Shown here: piece after piece, positions 50,941 through 62,344 of the stretch
How the letters are laid out: every line of letters starts with the position of its first letter
Numbering within the stretch: the stretch's first letter is position 1
Assembly (NCBI GenBank): GCA_022818135.1
Contig: JAFMSR010000003.1
Span: forward strand, 9,027,476 to 9,091,475
Length of the DNA: 64,000 nt
From: Saxidomus purpurata
Lineage: Eukaryota > Mollusca > Bivalvia > Venerida > Veneridae
Direction: 5' to 3'
Notes under the pieces: model-generated
Database searches by the model: none
What the model saw: only the letters and a program-made list of their open reading frames with translations
What the model was told of the DNA's origin: nothing
Program-made: the position numbers and the translations under genes

Positions 50941-53095
50941 TCTAAACCCCCTTACCATGGTTTTGATCTACCCTTACTGAATAAAAGTAAACCGTGTTAT
51001 GTCGAAAAAATGGTGTCTGCGTGAACTCGCAACAAAAGTTTCTATAAAGGGAAATTAGTTTTCATTTGAAGTAGCACCATGACAAAAAGGCAGACATTGA
51101 ATAACTGACCGACGTACATTTAAATGTCTGACTATAACCTATTGATTTAAATAAGTGAAGTAATGAGTAGTTATTTGTTTGATTCATATTCTAACCGATA
51201 TAAAAAAAAACTGTAACATTTATATAAACAACCTTTTCTTTAACCATTGTGTTTCAAATGCAGATAGAAAGCCTTTTTGCAAAGTTCTGTCTGAAATTCT
51301 TACATTTCAATCAGGAGAAATATGATTCCGAAAAGGACCGATATTTTAAGTAGCATGACCTTTGCCTTGACCATGTCCAAGCGAAAAGGCTGGGTCCTGC
51401 ACTTCTGCAGCAAGTGTCATTGAAATCCAGATATGAATTTTTTTGACAAATAACAAAAAAACTGTTCATTAAATACGTACCATTTGAGGGTTTTTAATTT
51501 TTATCATGTTTACCCTAGTCTGAGCTCTAATGTTTGCCCATGGTTTGTTAATGATCTGATCCTTAATGAATTGAAACACTATGTCCGTAGTTCAGTGTTG
51601 AAGTAAAGGGAGTCATTAGGGATTCGCGGAAACACAAGTTGTCAGTTTTCATAGTTTAATGTAAAATATCTTCATTTTTAATGGCATTTCCTTCGGTTAA
51701 AGTGATTCAGGTTCAGTCCCTGGCAATATAAAACAAAATGGCTGTAAAAGCCGAATTACTAAAACAGTTACCTGGGACCCGGTGCGTTTTTCATCCCTGT
51801 GGTTTGGGGTGAAACAGCCTAGGGGTAGAATGGGGTCAATGTTATACATAGTTCTGTCCGTCTTAATAAGAAGGTTACAGAAGTGCAATAAAGCTAATGG
51901 GTCTACGTTTACATTTCACCCTCTGTTATCTACTTGTACGTAATGTATAAACTTTGGCCCATCTTGGTCTCAAAACCGTGATCGATTCGTTTCATTTCAT
52001 GATCAGAAAGGGTGTCAAGATTTGGAATCAATTTAGACACCCAGACATGTCTTCGGAAAGATACAGAATGAAAATGTCTCGCCCTGGTATACAAGACAAA
52101 AGTACATTTCTTATAAAAACACTATTTAAAAGTTTTTTTTTGTTTTAAGGGAGGTAATTTGAAAATTGAAATTTTGAGCCACAGCTGTCGTCTTTTGCAT
52201 TGTGTTTCAATAAAACATGGTTGAGTTATCTAGTCACTTTCGTAATTTTCTCTTAAGTGGCCGGAGAACCAACTTGAAATTTAGTAGAATATTTGTTTAT
52301 ATTAAATGAATTATCTCCCGCCTTTTGATGAAAAAATTAGCTTAAAAGCCGCAATTAGACTGAATACGTACACGGATTAATATATTGACCGTGAATTGAA
52401 AGGCGAACAAGTGATTATAAGTGATAGCTGGTGTTAAACAACACTGTCGCCGCATGTTTCCCATTACTATATATGTAAACCGTTCTATGACAAAAAAATG
52501 GTGTCTGCGAACTCGCAACAACAGTTTCTATAAAGGGAAGCAATTCACTTTGAAGTAGACCATGACAAAAAGGCAGACATTAGGAATACTGAACTGCGTA
52601 ACTTTAAATGTCCTTACTCTAACCTCTCGAATTAGAAATGAAGTGAAGTAATGAGTAGTTATTTGTTTGATTCTTATTTCACAGATAGAAACAAAAAAAC
52701 TGTAACATTTATATTATCTCCCTTTTTTAAATTGCTGTTCAAGGAATGCAGATAGAAAGCCTAATTTGAAAAGTTTCACTGAAAGCCTTACATTTAATAA
52801 GGAGAAAATGTTCCGAAAAGCGAATAAGTAACATAAGTAGCATGACCTTGACCTGTGACCAAGCAAAATAGGTCGTACGTCACTTCTGCAAAGTGTCACT
52901 GAAATACCACATATTTAACATTTTCCAAAAGGACAAAACGTTCACAACTTTGTACCATTTGAGGGTTTATCAGTTTATAATAAATTTAACCTGGCCTGAC
53001 CTCAGTAACTTCATGGTTTGTTATCGATCCGATACTTAATGAATTGAAACACTATCGTCCGTGTTCAGTGTCAAAATACCGGGAGTATCAAACTG
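50941..53095. repeat. Diverged, indel-rich right-hand end of the satellite
   Basis: Identity to the canonical unit drops abruptly at 50941 (GCTGGTGTCTAAACCCCC where canonical copies have GCTGGTGTTAAACACCCC). Roughly every 10-20 bases then carries a substitution or a one- to three-base indel, through the rest of unit 12, unit 13 and the partial unit 14. Short exact blocks of the canonical unit alternate with changed blocks. Confidence 0.9.
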
Positions 53096-53960
53096 TTTTA
53101 AGGACCAAGCACAAGTTACAGATTTAAAGCTATTATTCTAGCATAAAATACACTACTAAACTGCCCATTTTCAAACAGACAATGCATATTTTTCAGGACA
53201 AACGTGTTTATAAAGGGGAGATTGACAACGTCAACACCCATTTAAAAAAAATTATGTTGTTTTACAGACAACTGTCCTGGGCCCCATGTTTGTTTCAAAT
53301 TCAAAGGACCTGATTCTGTCGGCAATTACCTGTCTCACTCTGCGGCAATAGTGACTGGCTTAAAAACCGATGTGTTGAGACATGAAGTTTGCCGAAAATA
53401 TCATGGACGTTCTTGGTCCCGCTGCAGTAATGACATAAACTTTATTGATGTTGATTTCATTTTTACTGTTAACAAATAAATTTTATATTATATAACTTAT
53501 GTCTTAGGACAGCAGTGAGCTGATTCATTAGGCATTGCCAATGCTACCGGTAATATCAATGCTAAAAGAGATTATAAGAATCTTTTCCTGGTTCCGTTGG
53601 GAATATCTGGCTGGAAGAGCCGAGTTACTGCCAAAACAGTTACCTGAGAGCCGGTTATTGTCATCCCGCACGTGCAGCTAGTGATAGATTCTTTTTCTTA
53701 CGTAACATATTCTACTAAAAGTAGCAGAAATGAAATAAAGCTAATGACTTACATTTACGCACAATTTCTTATAAGTATAAATTTACGCATTCATTCAAAA
53801 CCGTTGTTCAATTTGACATCATCAAAGGGGTGTAAGATGAAATTTTTCAACAAAGGTAAAAAATAGAAATAACCCGATCTGGTATACTTAAAAACGTACA
53901 TTCTTCTAAAAAACAGTAAAAGAACTGCCGTTGACACGAACAAATGTCGTCGTCATTCTT
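53096..53960. repeat. Highly diverged outlying satellite fragment with an insert
   Basis: At 53096-53590 similarity to the unit fades. At 53600-53660 (GCCGAGTTACTGCCAAAACA, then GTTACCTGAGAGCCGG), 53728-53760 (AATGAAATAAAGCTAATG) and 53825-53920 (GGGGTGTAAGAT, CTGGTATACTTAAAA) it matches the diverged unit 13 in the same order (51749-51785, 51885-51900, 52008-52100). The array once extended further right, and an insert or gap of about 400 bp separates the pieces. Confidence 0.65.
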
Positions 53961-55566
53961 TTAAAATACCGATTTCTAACTTTTTTAAGTCAAAACAATC
54001 TTAATTCAATAAGCTATTAAATTAAGCCTCTTTTTGAAAAAAATGGACTAAAGTCGAATAAGGAATAAGTAACTGGTTACTTATTCTTTTTCTTGAAATG
54101 AAAGTTGGGTGATTTTATATTCGACGTACCATTACGGAGAAAGAATATTTAAAAAGAAACTGTTTAGCTGGAGTTCCTTCCTTATACATGTTCTTGTCTG
54201 TAACAGTTTGGTAATTGACAACATTTTAGATGTTGTGAGTCACTGTCAGCAATTGAAGGCATCATACATTATTTACTTATGTTTAAAAAAACGTACGCAA
54301 CGTCCTTAGGATTCCTATACATTAGTTAGACAAAAAAGTGCTTTTGTTAAATGGCATGCAAAATAGTCTGAACCATGTTTACTACTCGATAATAAATTCT
54401 AGAGCGTTAGCACACACTTTTTCATGACAAGATTTTAATTACTGTCTTTCTTTATTTTATTTTGAAAAGGGAAAGGTCGAGCATCATGATTTTGACATTC
54501 TTATTTAGTTTAAATGTGGTAAACTTCTACGACCAAGAAAACAATGTTCAAAACTATCTGGATTATTAGTTCTGCTGCCAAATAGTTTGACTCCTATCTG
54601 CCGGAGATGCAACACGTACTTATTAATCTTAACGAGAAGTTACATGTGTTGTGCCACACTAGGTCTCCTTTTGAAGTAAAACATAATAATAATAATAATG
54701 GAAATAATAATAATACATATAATAATAATAAGAAGAAGAACTTCTTTATTTAGTGAAGGTAACACTTAAGACATGTAAAGAGTTACAAAGCAAATCTTAA
54801 CAAATATTTTTTTCATATGGCATTTGAAATGAATCTAGCAACACTCTTTCTCTCTCTCATTTTAAGACATACAATCAGTACTAAAAACATATATATATAA
54901 TAAGTTTTATTTTCGGGAAAATGTAAAAAAGAAATTGAATCCCTTCTAATTATGCAAGAAAAAGGTGACAGTGAGTGGTTTATTATAACTATAAGTTATC
55001 ACTCCATCTTTGTTAAACAGAGACAAGCTTCTTTGGCTCCTGACAAAGGTTTAGGTCTCGGCCAATGTAAGAGACACTATACTGGCGCTTAATGTAGTAC
55101 ATGTACCGAATATTTGGAAGTGATCAAAAAGAGATTTTTTGTACAGGAAAAGTGAGTTCCAAACTAGCCGTTAGTAATGTCCCTTATGCAGTGCCAATTT
55201 GACTTTGCTTCAGCTGACGTGTATGGATTCTTCGTTTGATTCAACGAACTTGAAAATTAACTCCCGTTTACCCAGAATAACTGAACAAATTTGTTTTCCA
55301 CCTTGAACCTAAAAGATAAAACATCTGTCGTTAAAAATAACTGTATCCCCTTATTTGGTTATCCGTAGCATTCAGAGTGACCAAATTACTCTGTAATGTC
55401 TTCACAATTAGACTGCCCCTCCTTACCTGATTTCAAAAGTTCAACCAAAGCAGTTAAATAAAAGGTTGTCTTGTCAAACTGGAAGTTTCTGCTTGTCCAA
55501 ATCCAGACTCCAATATACTGGTAATGCCACTTCCAACAGGAAAGGGTTATGTCAGATTCCCAAAAG
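53961..55566. other. No gene; hairpin and LINE 3'-tail fragment
   Basis: GAATAAGTAAC and GTTACTTATTC (54063-54073 and 54076-54086) form a perfect 11-bp hairpin with a two-base loop. At 54685-54795 an (AAT)n/(AAG)n tract is followed by AACTTCTTTATTTAGTGAAG and CACTTAAGACATGTAAAG. This matches the presumed 3' end of the LINE at 94-160, so it is a short 3' LINE remnant. The rest is non-coding by eye. Confidence 0.55.
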
Positions 55567-55572
55567 TTTATT
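55567..55572 (-). terminator. Candidate poly(A) signal of the IAP gene
   Basis: AATAAA on the minus strand, about 280 bp after the IAP stop codon at 55853. It is the first canonical hexamer seen downstream. No transcript evidence is available. Confidence 0.35.
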
Positions 55573-55852
55573 GTATATTTTTATATATGTGTATGTAGAC
55601 CATCTTTCTGTTTGTCAGCCTGATGGTAAGAATGCACAAAACAACACGATTTTACAAACTTTTTTCAAATTCAATGAAACTATATATATCAAATGTTAAC
55701 CTTGCAAACATGAAAAAGGTTAATTAATTTGAATGGCTGTATTGTCCAAATTGCAGTTGTAATTTACATTGACATTGTATGTACTGGCAGAAAGACGTTG
55801 TAGCGTTCAGTATGTTACTACTGTAGTGTATAAACATATCAGTAATAAAATA

Positions 55853-58800
55853 TCAGTTTGAATTTGTGGTGGCAAAGAAAGCTTTGAGTTGTCCATTCAC
55901 GACCTTTCTGCAAACTGGGCATTTGTTAAGAGCTGGTGCGCACTGTGGACAGCTGACCATGTGGCCACATGGTAGGAAAATGACATCTGCACGGTTGTCA
56001 AGACATATTTTGCACATATGATTTTCCTTTAGTCTGTGGTTCTCTTCTTTTAAATCATCAAGTGGTTCTAAATACAAAAGTAGTTAAGAACAAATTAACA
56101 TATAACTAACCATTGTAAAACAGTAAATATTTACGCTTTGATCAATAGTTTACTTCTTTTGAAAAATATACAAATGTAACTTTATCTGCTATTACTTATC
56201 TTTAGATGAAAGGAAAGGCAGTCAGTTCTGTAGCTATGTTTGTCTTTCCAGTGTCGTAAATTACATTATCTATTTATGGATTAGACTTATCCCTTTGGCA
56301 TCATTAACTTTAATAAAGGTGTTGATTGTATTATTAAAATCTTGCTCAACAACATGTTCACCCTCGGGACTAGATTGGTCTCAGCGTCTTTTATAAAACT
56401 GTCTTCAAATAATATCTGAAAATAAAAGGTTTATTTACCTAGCTCTTCTTCCGTTAAGCAACTGTCTACTTCTGTTTTTTGACATTCGGCACTTTCATCA
56501 GCGAATGCTTCTGGGTTTTCTTCCAAATCGAAAAGTATTTCACAAAGATCTTTTCCCTTGAAATTAGTTTGACCTAAATTGGCAATATGATAATTTTTTT
56601 ACATTCAGATTTAACAGAAACAGTGTTCTCGTATAAGGTCTAAAGAACAATGACAGGTAGTCATCGTATCACACACTATTAGAACTTCAGAAACTATGAA
56701 GGTAACATTCCGATCTGTTATGAACATTTTAAGCCTGTTACGATAAGTCAATTATACAGTTTTTCCAAGTAAGGTACGGCGAAAAGTATGTTGTCATGTC
56801 GTTGAGGAAGAGAATTAGAAATGTTTTTGGGCACATTAGTTGGTCTGAACACATACCATTTTGGGTAAGTGTACTTTATGACTGGCAGAGTGTAACAAGA
56901 GGTGAAAAAAATTGTGGCTCGACTGGGACTCGAACCCAGGATACTCTACCAACTTTCAAGCCACATCAATTAGCCTAACGATTTATCACCATATACCTGT
57001 AACTGGCTACATATATCCCCTCCAATTTCAGAATTCGTCCCGAATTCTCAGAGACAAAGAACATTGTGAAACATTCTCGAGGTACCAAAGCAGTAGCCAT
57101 ATCATACTGTAGGTAACAGGTGTTGAAAAAAATCGTGGCTCGACGGGGAGTCGAACCCATGTCCTTCCGCAGTCAGGGCGGATACTCTATCAACTGAGCT
57201 ATCAAGTCACACGGTCAACGATTTATTTATCGTATACTTGTACTCGGCTACAAGAATTATATTTTTCTTACCGTATTTATGGACGAAAATGTTGATAGCC
57301 TTTTGAACCATTTGTCTTGTGTATCCTATTTCCATACAGCTTTGGGCTGCGATGGTCTCTATGTAATTTTCTGATTTGTCTGTATTTGACACTACCTGAA
57401 CGAACAGGATTTTAGATTCATTAATATTTAATAAATCATTACAAATGGTGTCAACTTAAAAACAATTCAGGTGACATGCAAATTTCAATCGTGACAACGT
57501 ATTTATTTATGTGCTGCCAGAAAGCGACAGGAGCACGAATAATATAGAAAGCGACAGAAGAAATGCCAGACAACGGTAGACGACAGAAAAATGTACACCA
57601 GAAAGTGGTAAATAAGAAAATGCCAGAAAGTGGTAGAATGACTGCCGAAGAGAGATAGGCACAATAGTGTTACTACATGATTACATTTTACAAACATAAA
57701 TATGTCATTAATAAAATGTGTTGTTTTTGCTTTAAGTGTTGTTTTTATTGTTGTCTTATCGCTGTTGTTTTAGTACTGTTATGTACCGCTGCTGTTTTAA
57801 GTTATTGTTTCTCTTGCTTAGAAAATGTCAATAATATTTAAGGTAGCTATCGACGCTAATTTGCTTTATAATCGCAAATTTCCTAGAAAATGTCAATAAT
57901 ATTTAAGGTAGCTATCGACGCTAATTTGCTTTATAATCGCAAATTTCCGTTTTTATGCATTAATATATGTTCAATTTAACTTCTACATATTAGCGAAATC
58001 AAAGGTGATGAACAAATATTTAAAGCTTTATGAACCGTTAAAGTTGATCGGTACGTATTCCAACAGCGTCGCGCTCTCTATGTGTCAATAACCGTTCATA
58101 GCTCCGCCCCTTTTGAGGCACCGATAAGGAATTATCAATAAACGGGTAGAATCAAACGGTATTGATCAGGCCAGTGTCGTTATAATTCCGATTTTATCCG
58201 AGAAAAACTAATTCGTTTAATAATCAGAGCTAATAAGGCGATGAATAAAATTTGGCAACATCTGTAAATAATAAGCACAACTATCATGCACTGGCCTTCG
58301 TGCAACCGTATTATACAAATTATTAGATATTATATAATAAAAGGTTCTGCAAAATGTTGAAAAGAATGACTTTGTCAAGAACGCAAATTCTTGTTTCCCA
58401 TGTTTACTAATACAAATAAAAACAATCTCATTTATAATTTCTGAATTGCTAAGCGTACAACTAATTAAATTTGTTTAAAATTATATAAAAACCATTAACA
58501 TCTTTTAAAGTTGTTTACAACAGCTTCAATTGTAATGATTATCAATTACCCCGCATGTAAGTTCTCGTTCAACTTTCTCCATTTTCCCCGCTGTGTACCT
58601 CAAATACTTTAGATAATCACGTGACCGTATTGTCGAAATACCGTATACGCAATACCTCTGACCATTTGTTCGCTCTACATGCAGTAACTGAAATTCTTAG
58701 AAAGAAGAAGCAAAAGGTCTTCTGTGCATTTGTAAATTTCTCTCAGGCTTTTGACAAGGTGTGGCGGGCTGGCTTATGGCATAAGCTTCTCCAAAACTCA

Positions 58801-61800
58801 ATAAACGGCAAGTTTTTCAAAGTAATAAACAGCATGTACCAAAACATAAAATCAAACGTATCTCACAATGGCGCTGACTCAGCATCTTTCATCTCCGAAA
58901 TAGGAGTTCGTCAGGGAGAAAATTTGTCCCCCGCACTTTTTTCTAACATTTAAATGATCTTCAGTCATATTTACAAAATAAAGGCTCTGTTGGAGTAGAA
59001 CTGCACGACTCTCAGGATTTTACACTATGGCTTAAACTGTTAGTCCTACTCTATGCAGACGACATCGTTCTATTATCCAGCTCGCCTACAGACTTACAAA
59101 ATTGTCTAGATTTGTTTAATAGTTACTGTAATATTTGGCACTTGAAGGTTAACATCAGTAAAACCAAGATTGTTGTTTTTGGCGCGCGCCAACTGAGACA
59201 TTTCAATTTTAAACTAGGAACTAACGACATTAAATAACAGACAGATATCACTATCTCGGAATTACATTTACGAGTAATGGTTTTTTTCTTACAGCCAGAA
59301 AACACGTAGTACAACAGGCAACGAAAGCTATGTATTTATTATTTTCTAAGTCAAATAATTCTGATTTACATACTGATTTAATTATCAAGTTATTTGACCA
59401 CACGGTTCTTCCTATACTGACATAATTATGGATCCGAAATATTTGGTTTTGAAAATATCGATATTATTGAAAAAGTTCATAACGAATTTCTGCGAAAAAT
59501 CACTAAAGCCCTAAAATCTACCCCGTTATACATGTTAATGGGAGAACTCGGAAGATACCCGATTTCTGTTATTGTTAAAACTCGTATGATATCATTTTGG
59601 AATCGCTTAATTACAGGGAAAACCTCGAAAATATCATTTCAAATTTACAAGTACATGATTAACCAAACCAATATGGAATTCAAATGGATACCCTACATTA
59701 AAGATATATTGAACTCTGTTGGAAGACCAGACCTCTGGCAGAATCAGACTCGAACTCTTAGTAAATCAATCCATATACAAGTAAAACAAACTTTAATAGA
59801 CCAATACAAACAATTTTGGGCTACCCAGCTCCGCGAGTCTAACAAAGGTAGAAATTACAGCTCTTACAAATGTAACCTTGATTTTGAAAATTACTTTAAA
59901 ATATTAGATGTTGACGATTGCCATACTTTATTTAAGTATAGAACGGCAAATTTCAATTTGCCCGTTGAACGCGGGAGATTCGACGGAACTCCATATCATG
60001 ACAGAATCTGCGATCTGTGCAGCAGAAACCGCATCGGTACTGAATCGCACTACTTGACTTTTTCTCTTTTTACATACATCAGCGCTGACTAGCAAACGAA
60101 ATCTTACGCTGAAAGATTGTCTAACGTCAGATAATACACAAATGCTTAAACCGCTATGTAAACTCTTAAAAATTATTATGAAAAATTCAATTAACGCAAT
60201 TCCAATACCATCAAATTTTCTGTTAGAATATACTTTCATTGCACCAGACCCAATGCATCTTTTCATGATACCGGGCATTTTGTGCATGACTGAAATGATG
60301 TTCTACTGTATACTGATTATGTATGAAAATATGTCCATTTGAGAAACTGTGGTCTTGAACTGCACACGTAATGAATTTTATTGATATCGTTGGCATAAAT
60401 AATGGACAAGACTGCTCGCCTGTTTTTGATACATTGTCAAACTGCTATATATAATTATTACTCACGAAACCATGTAAAGCTTTTTCTGCTACTGTTATTG
60501 CTATTTAACTTGTACACTTACGAATTGAATGTATCCAGTGGCATAATCCCATTATGAAAAGTAATTTTTCTCACGCACTTTTAGTGTTGTATATGTGTGT
60601 ACGTTTTTTTGCTACGCTTCCATTCATAAATTTCATGGTTAAATGAGTTTTAACACAATGAATTGTGGGTAATTCTTTTAAAGTCTACTCAGGCTATATT
60701 TGAAAGGACTATGTGAGTTATACGGTCGTATATAAACACTAGGCGTAGCTTAAGACAATTTCTACGGAATAAATAAGTCTCACCCCCAGCAAAGAATAAT
60801 CGAAATTATTTTAGGATAAGTAAATAATATTATGTAATGCTAATGAAATTTAATGAAACCCTTGTACTGGATTTATATTTATTAACATGTAAAATGTTAT
60901 CTTGTTTTGTCCCCATGCTGTGTTCTGTAAAACACCTGGGAGAAATAAGAAATGTTCTGATCTGTTCTGTAATAAATCACATAAAAAAGGTAGTAATTAT
61001 TGCATTAAAATGATTCTGTGGGCGGATCTGGTAATTTTTCTGAGTTGGCAGGGTTAAGTATTGAATGGATGATCATATTATTGTACTTACGTATATTTGG
61101 ATGCATTTAAACGGGTTTTGTTTCAGATAATCCAATCAAATTATGTGTGTCGTTAGAAATCGGCGTTTTTTGACACTTACTTTGAAGGAAGATGTGTCAA
61201 CTTTGAACAAACATAATTTTGTTAATTGGGGGTCGATTAACATTGGGTTTGGACAAGTTTAAAGATAATTTAATTACGGAGCGATCCCTGTAAGGAATTT
61301 TTGATAAATTGGTCAGGGGATTAATAATCGTTAAATACGTAACAAGCGGTCAGAAAAAAAAGGCTGAAATTTCTTTGATGTTAAACATTTTTTGTTTGGA
61401 GAATTATATGGAAAATCTGTGACACGGATCCCTAGACATAATGATTATATACATCGTTTACGAGTTTGGTGGTAAAATTCGAATAATTTTAATATCTGGC
61501 TTTAATATCGCTGTCCAAAATTTCATACAATATCAAAGACCAAAAACAAAAAAAAAGTTTAAAAAATCATGAAACGACTTCTTTTAGTCATAATCTATGT
61601 AAACTATACAAAATATATAATACAATTATTGTCTAAATGGGTAATTTAACTCCACTGAACCGACGCTAGATCGCTACCTTAAATACAAAAATGAAAGCAA
61701 AAAAAGTTTGTTTATTTTACCTCTGCGACAGATCCGTCTGTCTCCGGCTTTTCACCACGACCGAGTTTCTCAACATAAGCTTGCCCTTTCACAAGAAGAA

Positions 61801-62332
61801 TATGTGGACATTTAGGGTACCACTTGGCATGTTCTTCCATGGGGACATCACCACGTTCCCAGTTCCTCAGTCCACCGCCACAGAAATAACATCTCACACT
61901 GTCGCCAACTCCTGGAAATGTATTGTAACTAGCATACAGCATTCACATTTTAATAGGTGGTAATAAAAATATGGTTTTATCATTGTTTTTATATCTATAT
62001 AATTTATCCTGCCGTGGGTCTGTTTCCTTAACACTGGAAACAGAAAAACGAAGAAATTTACAATGAATTTAAGTCTCTATCGTTGAAAATATATTTCTGG
62101 ACGTGTAAGTCATTATAAAGAGTAAGCATGTACCTGTATAAACAAGACCTGCTTCCACCAGATCATGTTTGTCAACGGGAATATATTCCTGCCATAACTT
62201 AAAAGATTCAAGACGTTTCGAGTATACAGCGTACTGCGGGAATTTCGGTTTTTCTACGTTGATACCCAGTGCAATTGGTGGTGGACGTGATGCATGATGT
62301 GGTGTGACCTTAACGTCACTGCACTCAGACAT
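55853..62332 (-). CDS. Inhibitor of apoptosis protein (BIR-UBA-RING), 5 coding exons, 287 aa
   Basis: A BIRC2/3/XIAP-type E3 ubiquitin ligase that would bind caspases or IBM-bearing partners and act in apoptosis and immune signalling in the cytoplasm. Minus-strand exons: 62332-62134, 61911-61721, 57395-57272, 56573-56439, 56067-55853. All junctions are GT-AG, phases agree (1, 0, 1, 1) and the total is 864 nt including the stop. One BIR (about residues 36-104) has zinc ligands C74, C77, H94 and C101. IBM-groove positions L81, W84, D88, E93 and W97 are spaced as in XIAP BIR3 (L307, W310, E314, Q319, W323). A UBA follows (about 144-188, with MEIGY and MVQKAI). The C-terminal RING has C235, C238, C250, H252, C256, C259, C266 and C269, all present. 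There is no CARD and only one BIR, unlike three-BIR cIAP/XIAP. An in-frame TAA lies just upstream of the ATG. The 4.3-kb intron between BIR and UBA exons holds a LINE on the other strand. Symbol left blank because orthology among BIRC genes cannot be fixed. Confidence 0.93.
56915..56962 (-). tRNA. Truncated tRNA-like element in an IAP intron
   Basis: On the minus strand GGCTTGA and TCGAGCC pair as an acceptor stem around AGTTGGTAGAGTATC and CTGGGTTCGAGTCCCAG (a perfect T arm). The anticodon arm is missing, so it is 48 nt instead of 73. Flanks on both sides match those of the element at 57136. Confidence 0.6.
57136..57208 (-). tRNA. 73-nt tRNA-like pseudogene or SINE head in an IAP intron
   Basis: The minus strand folds into a full-length cloverleaf. 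Acceptor is GACTTGA/TCGAGCC (one A-C mismatch), D arm GCTC/GAGT, and anticodon stem TCCGC/GCGGA with loop CCTGACT. The T arm ATGGG-TTCGACT-CCCCG has only three good pairs. Position 33 is C rather than U. A UGA anticodon would mean serine, but there is no long variable arm. It is therefore unlikely to be a working tRNA. It shares flanks with the 56915 copy (GTG..GAAAAAAAT on one side, AACGATTTAT...GGCTAC on the other), so the pair is a ~210-bp duplicated tRNA-derived element. Confidence 0.55.
57819..57948. repeat. 65-bp perfect tandem duplication
   Basis: Two exact copies of a 65-bp segment (starting TAGAAAATGTCAATAATATT, ending ATAATCGCAAATTTCC) lie head to tail in the large IAP intron. The exactness suggests a recent event or an assembly artefact. 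Confidence 0.9.
58621..60985 (+). mobile_element. Decayed non-LTR retrotransposon in the IAP intron, antisense to the gene
   Basis: The plus strand encodes RT motifs in order. RT motif A region is FCAFVNFSQAFDKVWRAGL (58720-58775), where the usual catalytic Asp of F-x-D-F-S-K-A-F-D is Asn. GVRQGENLSPALF follows (58905-58940), and after a frameshift near 58945-58955 YADDIVLL (YADD at 59052-59063). A further open piece (59532-60092) has the C-terminal MLMGELGRYP and a CDLC-x-H cluster (ICDLCSRNRIGTESHYL). It is truncated at the 5' end, frameshifted at least twice and catalytically altered, so inactive. The 3' UTR seems to run to GTAATAAATCACAT near 60985. It differs from the LINE at 94-2470. 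Confidence 0.8.
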
Positions 62333-62344
62333 ATCATATTATAC
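62134..62344 (-). other. First coding exon of the IAP with its 5' splice acceptor
   Basis: The minus-strand sequence TTGTTGTATTTTAG directly before 62344 is a good acceptor with a T-rich tract. The exon therefore begins 12 bases before the ATG, and the transcript should have an upstream non-coding exon. Confidence 0.6.

Larger units (their letters stand above)
33589..53095. repeat. Satellite array, 13 full + 1 partial copies of a ~1,468-bp unit
   Basis: Using AACATTTATATTATCTCCC-type starts, units begin at 33589, 35051, 36522, 37990, 39460, 40929, 42398, 43865, 45334, 46801, 48269, 49737, 51215 and 52704. Spacing is 1462-1471 until 49737, then 1478 and 1489. Inner units differ at only a handful of sites. 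Each unit contains two repeated small frames (72 codons plus, starting MNRKGVKIWNQ; 63 codons minus, starting MHFCNLLIKT). They have no recognised domain, and their conservation is explained by unit homogeneity. Each unit also holds four spaced blocks of ATTATCTCCCT or its inverse AGGGAGGTAATT (AGGGAAGTAATT in one), which look like nested remnants of mollusc MITE ends, plus a TGACCT direct-repeat run. No transposase or RNA gene was recognised. Confidence 0.97.

Noticed and set aside
33589..53095. CRISPR-like array
   Set aside because: The repeats are 1.47 kb and contiguous with no spacers, in a eukaryotic context. The shorter minisatellites also lack unique spacers.
57136..57208. Functional tRNA-Ser(UGA)
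   Set aside because: There is no long variable arm, position 33 is C, and the T stem has two mismatches.
24353..62332. Immune gene cluster linking the cGAS-like gene and the IAP
   Set aside because: They are on opposite strands, about 30 kb apart, and separated by a satellite. Proximity alone does not support a shared system.
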